Source of the DNA: Welwitschia mirabilis
Taxonomy: Eukaryota; Gnetophyta; Gnetopsida; Welwitschiales
DNA length: 60,872 nucleotides
Assembly (NCBI GenBank): GCA_051453625.1
Contig: JBOZIK010000001.1
Coordinates: forward strand, 40,932,137 to 40,993,008
Direction: 5' to 3'
Below are positions 22,540 through 33,253 of the stretch, piece after piece; within the stretch, counting starts at the first letter, position 1; the number at the start of each line of letters is the position of its first letter. The position numbers and the translations under genes are program-made. The notes beneath the pieces were generated by a model. The model was not told where the DNA came from. It did no database searches and saw nothing but the letters and a program-made list of their open reading frames with translations.

Positions 22540-23400
22540 TTGTAAGGCAACTTCCTTGCTAAGACTAAAAGCATACATTGGACCTGTAATAACAACGGTG
22601 CTCATCCCAGCACACAAAATAATGACAGGGGAAATAATGCAGATCATAACACGAAGAACGCAAGGGATCGCGGGACATAAAACAACAGCAAATCAAAGGG
22701 GCGTCATCAGAGAATAGCAGAACAAAAGGGAGGCTACAATAAAAGAGACGGGATGCAGACAGAAAATAGAGAGAGAAACAACATGGGGTAGGAAAGAAAT
22801 GAGGGCATTGAAGAGATCACACAAAGAAAAACACAACAGAGATAGGGTAAAATGGTAGACAATGAAAGGCAATTGACACCTATGTTAGAGGCACCAATGA
22901 AGATGCACTAGCGTAGTCAGACAACAGGCCAGCATTGAAAAAAGCCATCAGAGATTAGAACAAGGGAAGGTTGCGTCCACATATGAAGAGAAGACCACTA
23001 GAAAGATTGGCTAGTGGTGGCACTAGAAGTGCTACAACCATTAGAGAAGAGGGCATCGACCAATGCAGCAGATCAGCGCATCGGGAAATAGAGGATTGCA
23101 ATAGCATCAAAAGGGAGGAAGCCAATAAAGTTGCAAGAAGCATAAAGACCTGGTGAGAAAAGCAACAAAGTTGTGAATCTAAAAAACACAAATCCAGACT
23201 AATCAGAGGACAAAGAGAACAGAGAGGGAAGAGAACAGTGAGAGCAGAGGCAGCAAAGCTACACAAACGAAAAGGAGATTCAAGCATAGTGAAAGGACTG
23301 CGATCAAGGACAGATAAGGTAAAGGCCTAAAACAATAGAACAAGGAGGATTCAAATTTCATAATTTCCAAGTTCTCAACCAACTTCCGTACTATCATTTT
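22540..23400. other. GC- and purine-richer island of unknown nature
   Basis: The plus strand is rich in AGAGAA/GGAAG words and is clearly less AT-rich than its flanks. The minus strand is pyrimidine-rich and holds a 110-codon open frame (23287-22955) with a Leu/Ser-rich, hydrophobic and unrecognised product. In composition it resembles 54.88-55.66 kb, which has the pyrimidine-rich strand on plus. Both could be 5' leaders of some transposon class, which is inference only. Confidence 0.3.
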
Positions 23401-23759
23401 TATTAAAAAACAATCAACATATCTCTAAAATACCAGTTCAATTTAATCATTGAGTTTGATCTGTATAAGATATTATTCTTCTCCTTTTCTATTACTCTTG
23501 AAATGAAATATTTTGAGATCATTTACATCATTCTAGTATTCTTGTAGCTGAAAGATGAATGAAACAAATCAAACTCTTTAGATTATAGATGTAGAAGTCC
23601 CTACTATTTATTCCCTTTTGTTGAAACCTTGGTTATATGAAATATATATACAAAAAGAAGGAAACGTTAAAGAAGCAAATCAATTATAGTTAATATTCCT
23701 TGTATTCAAATATCAATGTTGAAACTAATTTTGTTTGCATTCTCATGGTAGTTAACTCA

Positions 23760-23936
23760 ATCTGGGCCTATAATTTAATGGTAGAATGCTTAGTTGTAAG
23801 TTAAGAGATATCTAGTTTGAATTCGAGTGGGTCTTAAAAAATAAGAATTTTTTTAAGGGGGCCATATCTGTTTTATCATAAATATTGTTGGTTTGGATTA
23901 AGCTTATGTTGTTTTAACAACCACAATTTTTTTTCA
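23760..23936 (+). mobile_element. tRNA-derived SINE-like element
   Basis: An A-box-like TTTAATGGTAGAATGC (about 23774-23789) and a B-box-like AGTTTGAATTCGAGT (23814-23828) are spaced as in a tRNA internal promoter. The sequence before and between them keeps tRNA-like words (TAGTTGTAAGTTAAGAG). No 3' acceptor stem follows; a non-tRNA body and a T-run at about 23929-23936 do. This fits a plant tRNA-SINE better than a real tRNA gene. No target-site duplication was found by eye. Confidence 0.45.
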
Positions 23937-23944
23937 AAGGAGGG

Positions 23945-24366
23945 CATCAAACCTAGTCAAACCATCAGAGCATGTCAAACACAATCAAATTTAGTCAATG
24001 ACTCAGTCAAATCCTAGTCAAACCAAAATTGTACAAAACAGTGAAACTATCAAAGGACAGTTAAATTGTCAAAAATGGTTAAACTCAGCCAAAATTTTGC
24101 CAAATAGTTAAGGAACAACATTCAAATCCAATCAAACCTAGTCAAACTGAGTCAAACCCAATCCAATTCAATCAAAACAAAATAATTACAATTTGTCAAA
24201 TAGTCATACTTAGTCAACGTCGTCACAATGTTAGTGCTAACTTAGTCAAACTTAATCAAAGCCAGTCAAAAAAATAGTTAAGCCTTGTCAAACTCAGTCA
24301 AGCCTAGTCAAGTTAGGTTAAACCATCAAATCTTGTTTAAACTCAGTCAAATCGTCGTCAAACTAA
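23945..24366. repeat. degenerate array of AGTCAA(AC) motifs
   Basis: I count about 17 GTCAA words in 420 bp on the plus strand, most as AGTCAA, in units such as CTAGTCAAACC and CTGAGTCAAACCC separated by 6-30 bp, plus many ATCAA variants. On the minus strand these read TTGACT, the core bound by WRKY factors. The array is either a decayed short-unit satellite or a chance-rich retroelement leader. It lies just 5' of the gypsy element C coding remnants. Confidence 0.7.
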
Positions 24367-25164
24367 TTAATCACTCATTATCATATGACATTAGAACTAA
24401 TCCATCATTTACAAAAGCAAAATATCTTGTAAATAATTTGGTGCTAAAGGAGGGTCCTCTTGTTGGTTTTTCAATTATTCATCAGATCTTTCGCATCCAC
24501 CTTTCCCATTGCCTTGTCTTTACTTAAAACAACCACAATGCCAGTGTCAACAAAAGGCAAAAAGGCCTATATTTTTTAGGAGATATACAAACTCCTCATC
24601 TAATAAGATCCCTCTATGCTTGCTGCAGATGAGCTTCGTGCCATTATGGATTACAAAACCTATTATGATACATACCTTATCCACCCTAGTGAGCAATCCG
24701 TGTTATAGCATTTAATAGGTTAGGGTTAACTAATTAAGAAAAAGAGTCAGATTCATCAGAATGAATTCCTCCGTGAAAGAAGCAATGATGAAGAGTTTAT
24801 TAATGAATGGAGTCATGAAGAAAATCTAGAAACCCAGCAATAACCACAAATGTAAAACCTAAAGAAATAGGTTGACGATGTCAATAGCCTATTCAAGTAC
24901 TTCACACATGGAGAACAATCACCCACAAATAGACGAGCCAAAATAGGGCTTTCAACCAACCTAATTTGACTATTATCTGGAAAGCTATTAATGACCTAAA
25001 ACAAGGTCTCCAGAATAAGAAGAGCTATTTAGAATCTGATGACTTATGCCTTACCATGACGTTACCCTACCACTGAGTTAAAAGGACTTGCTTGTTTCGT
25101 TTTACTAAGTAGGGTTTTCTATTAAAGCTCAGAAAAATCAAGCTCGTAGCGTCTACCAAAAGAA

Positions 25165-26356
25165 ATGCAACAATCACAAAGATTAGTACCCGCTTTACAG
25201 TCTTATTGGTTAATAATGCATGTAACTATTATTTTCTACAGTCTTCAGAACAAGAAGAGATATTTAGAATCTTATTTCGATCACACCTTGATACACTCCT
25301 CTGTCCCTTGTAAAATCCTCACACCAAACAAAATGCCATATCTTGAAAAGTTCACTAGCATAGAAGACCATATCATGCGCGTTAGAAGTTTCAAACATAT
25401 GTGTCATATGTATAATGTTGACTGCAACAGCGCATGTCATCTGTTCTATTGCTCTCTGAAGAGACAAACTCTTGAGTGGTATCACTGCATACCTATACAT
25501 TCTACCATAGGTTTAAAACAACTCCTTGAAATGTTTGTCCAACATTATTCAATCAATATCTCAAAGAGGATGATCTTAGACACTCTGATTACCATGTGAC
25601 AATAGTTCAACAAGACTATATAAGAATACGTGCATAAATGGAGATTCATCACACTACAGTTGGAGACTTCCATCATGGACTCAGATATGGTGTATCTTTT
25701 TGCTAAGTCATGTACATCATATGTGTCAAAACACCTTACAATGCAATTGTTTGAAACCTTCAAGCCAGCTATCACCCAAGCTGAGAGAATAAAAGTTGTA
25801 GGAGAAGAGAAACGAGTCATAAAATATGACAACACCTCCCAAAGGGAACTGTCCAAAAAGAACAACAATACTAGAGGTAGTAATCCAAAAAATGTTATTG
25901 TCTTTATTCAACCAACTCAACCAGTTTACCCGCCCCCAACTGATGGACAACCTACTGATGGTGCAAATGGCACCTTAAGCTTTTTTCGCTTTTCAACCAA
26001 CTTATCATCAATCATACTAGCCTTCACTGTGACAAGTGCAACCACAATCATAACCTCAATAATAGGCATGTATGCCTCAAAATCAAGACCAAAATAAGTC
26101 TCAAAATCGAACCACAATCTCTCAACCCAGAAGGAGCTTTACAAAACTAAATATCCCAATAAGACAAATCCTCTTAAGGCTACTAAAAAAAGGTGCAATC
26201 CAATTTCCTCCAATCAGACAAAAGAACTCAAATGCACCCAAACCAAGAGGGTATGATGAGTTGAAGTACTATAAGTATCATCAAGTCCAAGGACATCATA
26301 CTGAGAACTGTTTTAATCTAAAACACATTATAAAACAAAAAGGACATAAAGTTTGA
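25165..26356 (+). pseudogene. gag remnant of element C
   Basis: Open pieces at 25165-25599, 25630-26097 and 26072-26356 form one collinear Gag. It has a core with LKRQTLEWYHCI and LLEMFVQHYSINIS, a DMVYLFAKSCTSYV-type segment, a Pro-rich linker (QPVYPPPTDGQPTDG), and a C-terminal YDELKYYKYHQVQGHHTENC. That last segment corresponds to the C-x2-C-x4-H-x4-C knuckle, with the first Cys positions replaced by Tyr. Stops at about 25597 and in the linker break it. Fragments of the same text occur near 24995-25050, so part of the region may be duplicated. Confidence 0.6.
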
Positions 26357-26884
26357 CATGATCTTAACAGTTGTAAATAAACAACTTGAGATCTATAAAA
26401 ACCCCTTTCCTTCTCAACTTTTGATATGAAATCACCATAAAAAGTAGTGTTTCAAAATGACAATGATCCCTTTCCAACCCTAGTAATTCAAGATCAATCT
26501 GAGAAGCCACTAGAGCAAGTCGTTTAGAAGAACGAGACAAAATTAGAAGTAATGGTTCGAGCAAAATACTCATCCTTTCCCTCGTTCACAAACGCCAACG
26601 TAGCCACTTGCCACTAAAGTAGAGACGGCATAACATTATTTAACCTCATTAATTGAGAGGTCTAAGCTCCATAGACTTACATTTGAAAGGATGTACGAGG
26701 AGCTTTTAAGCTTGAAATCACGTCTTAATCAAAGTCATCAACCGCCCAATGAAGAAGCTACCTCAAAGTACATGCTTGTTCAAAAGAGCAAAGAAGACGA
26801 GGAAGCAATCCAATTCTCACACAATGAAATCTCTACAACCCCAAAGAAGATGATCATAGCTGCAAGGATAAATCAAGAGGAACA

Positions 26885-27040
26885 GTCACTTTACTTGTCA
26901 AAGTGGCGTGGACGGTCAACATACTGAATTCCATGTAATAGACAATGCCGCAACATTTAACTTGCTACTAGGTCGTCCTTCAATCATGGACATGACGATA
27001 ATTATATCTTTATGACACCAAAACCTAAAGTTTGTCAGAT
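26885..27040 (+). pseudogene. protease remnant of element C
   Basis: In one frame the strand reads TEFHVIDNAATFNLLLGRPS followed by HQNLKFV. This is the C-terminal strand region of gypsy retropepsins (x-FNLLLGRPW-I-H). A frame change separates it from the preceding open frame at 26691-26927. The catalytic DTG region is not recognisable. Confidence 0.6.
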
Positions 27041-27299
27041 CAAAGATGTTAGTGACACAGGAAAGAAGTCACACAATGGTGAACGTCAAGGTATCATCTC
27101 AATCCTCTTCCTCATCACTGTTTCAAATACCAAAAAAAGGAATCATCCCTTTCTTACACTTTGAACATGATCCAGTGGACCCTCATAAGATGAAGATCTT
27201 ACTCATTCCTGACACTCAAACCCTAGAAGCAGGATGGATTCCATTCCTCCCAAATGACTTTCAACTAGCTCATGATTTAAAATTCTCTAATAACAAAAG

Positions 27300-27525
27300 A
27301 TAAAATTCAAAAAAAGCATTAAAAAAAATATTCATTTAAAACCCAAAAAAATATAACACGAAAAAAACAAAAAAAAGTGAAAACACAAAAATTAAAAAAG
27401 AATATGTACATATGTGTATATATATAAAATAAAAAAATTAGAAAAAAGAAAAAAAACAAACGGAAAAAAACAAAACAAGACAAAAAAAAGCAAAAAAAAA
27501 AAAAGTTAGTTTACTCATCTAGTTA
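27300..27525 (+). repeat. A-rich low-complexity tract inside element C
   Basis: About 225 bp of the plus strand is mostly A, in short runs broken by single C, G or T, between the protease and RT segments. Ogre-like elements have a non-coding spacer or intron at this position. Whether this is one is inference. Confidence 0.6.
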
Positions 27526-27961
27526 AAATGCAAAGGACAAGGTCCTTCACGGTCAAATTACCTCACACAAAAAAAGTTTGCATAGTTGAGGAAAGTCTCT
27601 ACTGCTGAGCAAAAACCTCAGCCTACTCCATTGCTCATGAACACTCTCAAAGTGTAATTTTTAAGCTTTTCAAAGGGGAAAAATTGAAAACAACAAAAGA
27701 GGAAAGACTAAAGTCTCTTCTAAAAATAGTTTATGCTTTTACTTTTTGAGTCTTTTAGTCAAACTAACTTGACAAGTTTTTCAATGTTTTCTTTTGGTTC
27801 ACTCCTCATTCTGGTTATCATAGTGATTTCCTAGGGAAACATTGGATCTTCTTAAATTAAGAGTAGATAAGTGAAAACACCGAGGTATATGAAACGGTGA
27901 AGTCAGAAAGATAAAGTCATCTCTAGTGAAATAGCAGAATGTCATAACATAGGATATCCTA

Positions 27962-28660
27962 GTGGACCCCATTAGTCAAAAGACATCTCTCAAAATCAAT
28001 GAACAACTACTGCAACAGACCAAATCTAAGCTTGAAAATGTGTTGTCTTCCAATAGGGACATCTTTGCCTGGCATTACAAAGATATGCCAGGAATCAACA
28101 AATCAATAGTCATGCATAACATCATCCTAAAGCCAAACTTGTTCCCAGTGAGACAAAAGGTTAGAAAAACAAACCCTCATCTTGCATTAGTGATAAAACA
28201 AGACCTAGGACATATTTTGACTATTGGTTTCATCTGACTAGTAGACTATTTAGATTGACTATCAAACATGATGATCGTTTCAAAGAAGAATGGCAAGATC
28301 AAGATTATTGATTACTATGACCTAAACAAGATTACCTTAAAGGATGACTATCCTTTACTAAACATTGACAATTGACATCCTACTAGATTACACTATTGGT
28401 TATAATATCTTATCATTCAGGGATGGTTACTCAATTTATAATCAAATATCTATCAATCCTGTGGATCAACACAAGACAACTTTTATAATGCCATGGGGTT
28501 TCTTTTATTACATCATAATCTCTTTCGAATTAAAGAACACTGGCACAACCTACCAGTGTGCAATGACATACATCTTTCATAACACGATCCACTGCAATGT
28601 GGAAGACTACGTCAATGATGTTCAAATTAAAGATAATCACCGATCATCTGAATAACTTAA
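27962..28660 (+). pseudogene. reverse transcriptase remnant of element C
   Basis: The N-terminal part (27962-28237) holds DIFAWHYKDMPGINKS and FPVRQKVRKT. The fingers segment follows at 28270-28360 (VSKKNGKIKIIDYYDLNKIT, KDDYPLLNID). The palm is at 28365-28655: ILSFRDGYSIYNQI, KTTFIMPWG, then VEDYVNDVQIK. The usual YVDD catalytic motif is YVND here, so the second catalytic Asp position is lost. Stops separate the segments. RT would have copied element RNA to DNA; this copy cannot. Confidence 0.75.
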
Positions 28661-29039
28661 CTTTTCATGCAAGCAAGGTTGTATAATCTGCACCTAAATC
28701 CAAAGAAATGTGTATTTGGTGCACCATCAGGAAAACTCTTAGGATTCATAGTATTAAAAAGAGGCATAGAAATTAACCTAGATAAGATCAAAGTAATTAC
28801 TGATATGCCATCACCACGTAAATTGAAATAGTTACATAGTCTTTAAGATAGACTACAAGCAATAGCTGATTTATTTCATCTTGGATAAATTAATGTGAAC
28901 CATTTATGCATTTACTCAAGAAAGATAGTCAATTCAAGTGGTACAAAAATTGTCAAAAGGCTTTCAATAGCTTCAAGAAATATTTGACATTTGCCCCCTA
29001 TTCTAAGTCCACCTAAGCTTGATTAATCATTCTGCCTTT

Positions 29040-29400
29040 ATTTAGCATATACATCATCATCAATCAGTGCAATGATCTTTTAACATGACAAATTACATCA
29101 AGGTCACCCAATTTATTACATCAACAGGACACTGCATCAATGTAAGAAAAGTTACAGGGAAGTTAAAAAGGCATGTCTGACTTTAATTTTTGCTTAAGAA
29201 AAGTTTCGTTATTATATAATAACAAATAAAACGATTGTGATCAATAATCAGATTTTACTCAAACATTTGCTTGAATATTCCACTGCTAGCACGCATTTAA
29301 CAAAGTGGGCATCGATTCTTGCTGAATTGACTTAGAATTTCAATCTCAAAAATCAGTTAAAGGTAAATGCGTGGTCAAATAAATAGCAGACCTACCAATA
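29040..29400 (+). pseudogene. RNase H remnant of element C
   Basis: Across two frames the sequence gives IYYINRTLHQ, SYREVEKACL, LIFAQEKFRYYI and, further on, LLKHLLEYSTASTHLTKWAS. This is the order of the RNase H domain that follows gypsy RT. It is broken by frame changes. Nothing clearly integrase-like follows. Confidence 0.6.
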
Positions 29401-29420
29401 GAAGCTGAAGGTGAGATCTT

Positions 29421-30236
29421 AGGTGAATCTAAATAATTCCTCAATGAGCTATGTTATTGCATGATCAAGTGATTTTGAAGCCATTTTTTCATCTAAGAGC
29501 CAAAGTGATGAACCTAAACATTGAAAAAATATCCTAAAGCGACGACCTATCTAACTTTCAAGGCTTAGCTGTTTTAATGATTCTAGTTTTCCTCTCTCTG
29601 TCAGCTAGAAGAACAGATACAATAGGGTATACAAAAACATGTGGAGTAGCACTTGTTCTCATTGTTATTAAGTGCCACAGGTAAGAATCCACATTTTACA
29701 TGCCATCATCTATTTATACTTACCTATGTGTAGGTAGAGCACATTGCGTTATCTCCTGAGATACATTTGCAATTGCACATGGTAAAGTGTTTATGCCTTA
29801 GTTGAAGACCGACGAACATTTCTTTTTCTTCTTCTATTAAGGAAATGTCCTCAAGTTTCAGACTCTATAACCCTGGTTTTGGAGAAATTCCTGAGACATC
29901 ACACTTCTCCAATCATAAAAGAAATAAAATCACCATCATTGGTAACTTCAATCTACTTAATAAGGCTTTTTCTGATGCTAAAGCAGTGAACAAAGCCACA
30001 GCTATACTGGCAAAAGCCATTAAACCAAAAGCCGAAGGCAGTGATCTGTCTTCATTGGATGAAGATGTAGAACCTTTATTACTACCTGATGGAGTAGTTG
30101 GCAGAATGTTATTGGCATTGCTTCTACGTACCTGTTGCACCACCTGCAGCAGTTGGTCTTGTCCTATTGTGATATGATGGAGGGGACATTGTTGATGAAT
30201 TGAATAGCGTCTGTTGGAGGTCCTTCCACTTGTTGC
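29421..30236. other. intergenic DNA with one unassigned ORF
   Basis: A 110-codon plus-strand frame (29845-30177) begins MSSSFRLYNPGFGEIPETSH and contains an Ala/Lys-rich middle. I do not recognise it and see no supporting splice sites or promoter. The rest holds nothing I can name. Confidence 0.3.
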
Positions 30237-30263
30237 TTATACAACATCCATGTCTTGTAAGAC

Positions 30264-30350
30264 TTTCCTAAATACAATATGTTGAACATCAAATGACATG
30301 GATGATGGTTGAAATGGAAGAACCATTCCTTTATTGGAAGAGGCTATTAC
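30264..30350 (-). pseudogene. fragment resembling a PDR-type ABCG transporter
   Basis: Inside an 87-codon minus-strand frame (30500-30237) the segment GMVLPFQPSSMSFDVQHIVF closely resembles the start of the second nucleotide-binding half of plant PDR transporters (GMVLPFQPLSMSFD followed by a V-D-M-P segment). Those membrane pumps export terpenoids and other compounds. The expected VDMP and Walker A (GVSGAGKTT) do not follow, so this is at most a short captured or decayed exon piece. Confidence 0.4.
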
Positions 30351-31219
30351 ATCTAATTCAATGTTTGAACCATGAATATTGAATAGCTGACTAATAAACC
30401 TAGGAATTTGATCTTGCACTTCTCTTGTCTGCAGTAACATAATTGAAAAAATCCATACCTTGCTAATCATGAATAAAGCTTCAACTACTTGGCTAATCAT
30501 GAGTAAACCATTATTTACAAAGTAAAGAAAAGTCCATCATCATAAATACCTAGCTAATCATGATTAAAGAATCTCTTATAAAGCAAATAAAAGCTAATCA
30601 CCTTGAACTTAAAGAAATAATTTCTCAATGTACATTGAAAAAAATACAATCTAACTGACAACAAAGATGCATTATCTTATTTTATCTAAATTGCTTCTAG
30701 TCCTAAAAGTTTCCACCTTTTCTATGAGTTTCTTTAAAATGGTGTAGCTAAGAAATATCTTTTATGGAAGTTAACAATAAATTCAATAAGGCATGACCAA
30801 AATCTTGCATTTAATTTAGAAACAAAACACATTTAGTAAAGTTATTATTATCCTTAATTTCTACATTAGATTAAAAACTATAAAAACTTATAGATCAAAA
30901 ATGGCTGTAGCATCACACGAGTCTATTAGTGGGTCATCTTCTAATGTGTCCCATGAAGTATTGATGAATAGGTCTAATGAATTTAAACATTATTAGTTAA
31001 AATAGTTTATGTTGATAAGGAAAAAGAAAGAAGAAAGCACACTATCAAATAATATCTGTGGACATGTTGCAACTATAATTTGATTATAATATTGGGCATT
31101 AATAGTTAAGAATGTTTAAAGCACAGTATTCATAGTCAAAATGATCTAAAACATGCAGTTAAAAACATAATGGATGCCGGAATTATTAGGAAAATAACCA
31201 TTTCTTGTCAAACTTGTAG

Positions 31220-32385
31220 TTTACATTTTTCACAACTATCGATGGGAAGATCAAGGCATGGTTATATGATTCAATGGGCTTCATCGTAGATTATGATGCA
31301 CTAGGATTATAGTGCACCACCATGGCTTACANNNNNNNNNNTGAAATGTATTAATGATAATTATGTAATGCAGTTTGGTGCTTTTTATCTTCCAATTTTC
31401 TAGTTTAATTATGAGTTACTCTTTTAGCCTATTTTGAGTGGAATGAATAAAGAGGGTGGTTCTTTCTAGGAGAATTGAATGAAAATGAGGCAATTATTAA
31501 ACATACTTACCTTGGTTTTCGAAAGCATTCTCTTGGAATGGTACAGTTTGATACTACGAAGCACAAGTTCTTAGCAGCTAGGAATGAATTTAAAATTAGA
31601 TTTTGGGATATGTATATCACAAATATGTTAACTAGTACCAATGCTAATGGCAGTTTATCTATAATTATTCAATGCTTCCTACATTTTCTTTTTGTTTTTC
31701 TTGTCTTTTCCCCCTAACTTTGTAACATCACACTTTATTTTTAATTAAAGGTAAGTCCCCAGCTTTTCTTTAACAAAGATGGTTCTCTATTAATTGCAAT
31801 AGAAAGTGAAAATGAAATCAAGATATTAGCTAATGCAAAAGGGCTTCAATTGATTGATATGTTTGATAGCAGAACCTTTGATAGAGGAAGGGTATGACTA
31901 GAATCAATACGAATGAAGGTATGTTGCTTGTGCTATTTGTTATTAAATTTGAAGTTACCTATCCATATGTGGCTTACATTATTAGTCATTTTTTCTGTAG
32001 TCAATTGTTAATGTGATGCCTATTACAGTTAGTACAACAATAACTATTCCTCATGATATTAAACAAACAGAGAGAATTACTCCTATAAGATCTATGACTA
32101 GCTTTGTAAGGGTACTTTCCTTCTATTGCCTTGGGACTTTTCATTAAATCACATTAATTTTCTTTTGTTCTTCTATGATATGCTACTAGGGGGTGCTAGT
32201 ATTAAAATTTATTTGAATATCATAATTAGATTTTAATTCTATCATAGAATGGCACTAATCATCGAACTCAGGATGTGAAACCAAGGATATTAGATGGTAT
32301 GGGAGATAAGGTTAAGAACTGGAAATTACTAGAGATCGTTGGACCAAGTCTCTCAAGTTATTAGACCCAGCACCCTGATCGAAGG
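31220..32385 (+). pseudogene. TPL: TOPLESS/TPR co-repressor segment, copy A
   Basis: Exon-like blocks at 31220-31331, 31445-31663, 31751-31918, about 32001-32113 and 32248-32385 match consecutive WD40 exons of plant TOPLESS-related co-repressors: IDGKIKAWLYDSMG, HTYLGFRKHSLGMVQFDTT, NEIKILANAKGLQLI, and DVKPRILDGMGDK. TPL proteins are Groucho-like nuclear co-repressors recruited by EAR motifs. The splice sites around several blocks are still GT-AG. Lesions include a stop after YDALGL, a frameshift near 31465, and a stop at GRV-stop-LES. The N-terminal CTLH part and the later WD40 exons are absent, so it is a pseudogene fragment. A 10-N gap lies at 31332-31341. Confidence 0.8.
31332..31341. 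other. assembly gap (10 N)
   Basis: 10 N inside the first exon block of TOPLESS copy A. Confidence 0.99.
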
Positions 32386-32613
32386 TTGGTTTTATGGTTT
32401 TTGGCCTTTGTGATTACTTTATTGTGATCTTGGGGGTTTTGTGGAATCAAGGAAAATGACATATGATGTATTTCGTAGTTAGCAAGGCTGATATACATAA
32501 ATTCTATAATTTCCATATTAGCTTTTGTGTCCAATGCTTTACATAAATTATGGAAATAGCAACAGACTGAGCGTAATCCATCTAGGAAGTTGATATTTTA
32601 AGATTGCAAGCAA

Positions 32614-32713
32614 NNNNNNNNNNNNNNNNNNNNNNNNNNNNNNNNNNNNNNNNNNNNNNNNNNNNNNNNNNNNNNNNNNNNNNNNNNNNNNNNNNNNNNN
32701 NNNNNNNNNNNNN
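32614..32713. other. assembly gap (100 N)
   Basis: 100 N at the junction of the two TOPLESS copies. Confidence 0.99.
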
Positions 32714-33253
32714 TTTTATCTAAATTGCTTCTGGTCCTACAAGTTTCCACCTTTTCTATGAGTTTCTTTAAAATGGTGTAGCTAAGAAATATCTTTATGG
32801 AAGTTAACTATAAATTCAATAAGGCATGACCAAAATCTTGCATTTAATGTAGAAATAAAGCATATTTAGTAAAGTTGCTATTGTCCTTGGTTTCTACATT
32901 AGATCAAAACCTATTTACCTTACAGGTCAAAAACGACTGCAGCATCACATAAGTCTATCAGTGGATCATCTTATAGTGTGCCCCATGAAGTATACTGAGG
33001 AATAGGTCTATTGAATTTAAACATTATTAGTTAAAATAGTTTCGGTTGAAAAAGAAAAAGAAAGAAGAAAGCACACTACCAAACAATATCTGTGGACATG
33101 TTGCAACTGTACATTTGATTCTGAGATTGTGCATTAATAGTCAGGAATGTTTGAAGCAAGTAGTCATAGCTAAAATGATTTAAAACATGGAGCTGAAAAC
33201 ATAATGGATGCTGGAATTATTAGGAAAATAACCGTTTCTTGTCAACTTTGCAG

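Larger units (their letters stand above)
24720..29420 (+). mobile_element. decayed Ty3/gypsy element C (plus strand)
   Basis: The order is gag (about 25165-26356), protease (about 26885-27040), A-rich spacer (27300-27525), reverse transcriptase (27962-28660) and RNase H (29040-29400). This is the gypsy gene order as far as it can be read. RT motifs (MPGINKSIVMHN; NGKIKIIDYYDLNK) resemble the Tat/Ogre-like branch. Integrase and LTRs could not be identified. There are frequent stops and frameshifts, so it is inactive. Confidence 0.75.

Noticed and set aside
23945-24366. CRISPR-like array
   Set aside because: Units are short, degenerate and irregularly spaced, and the window is plant nuclear DNA.
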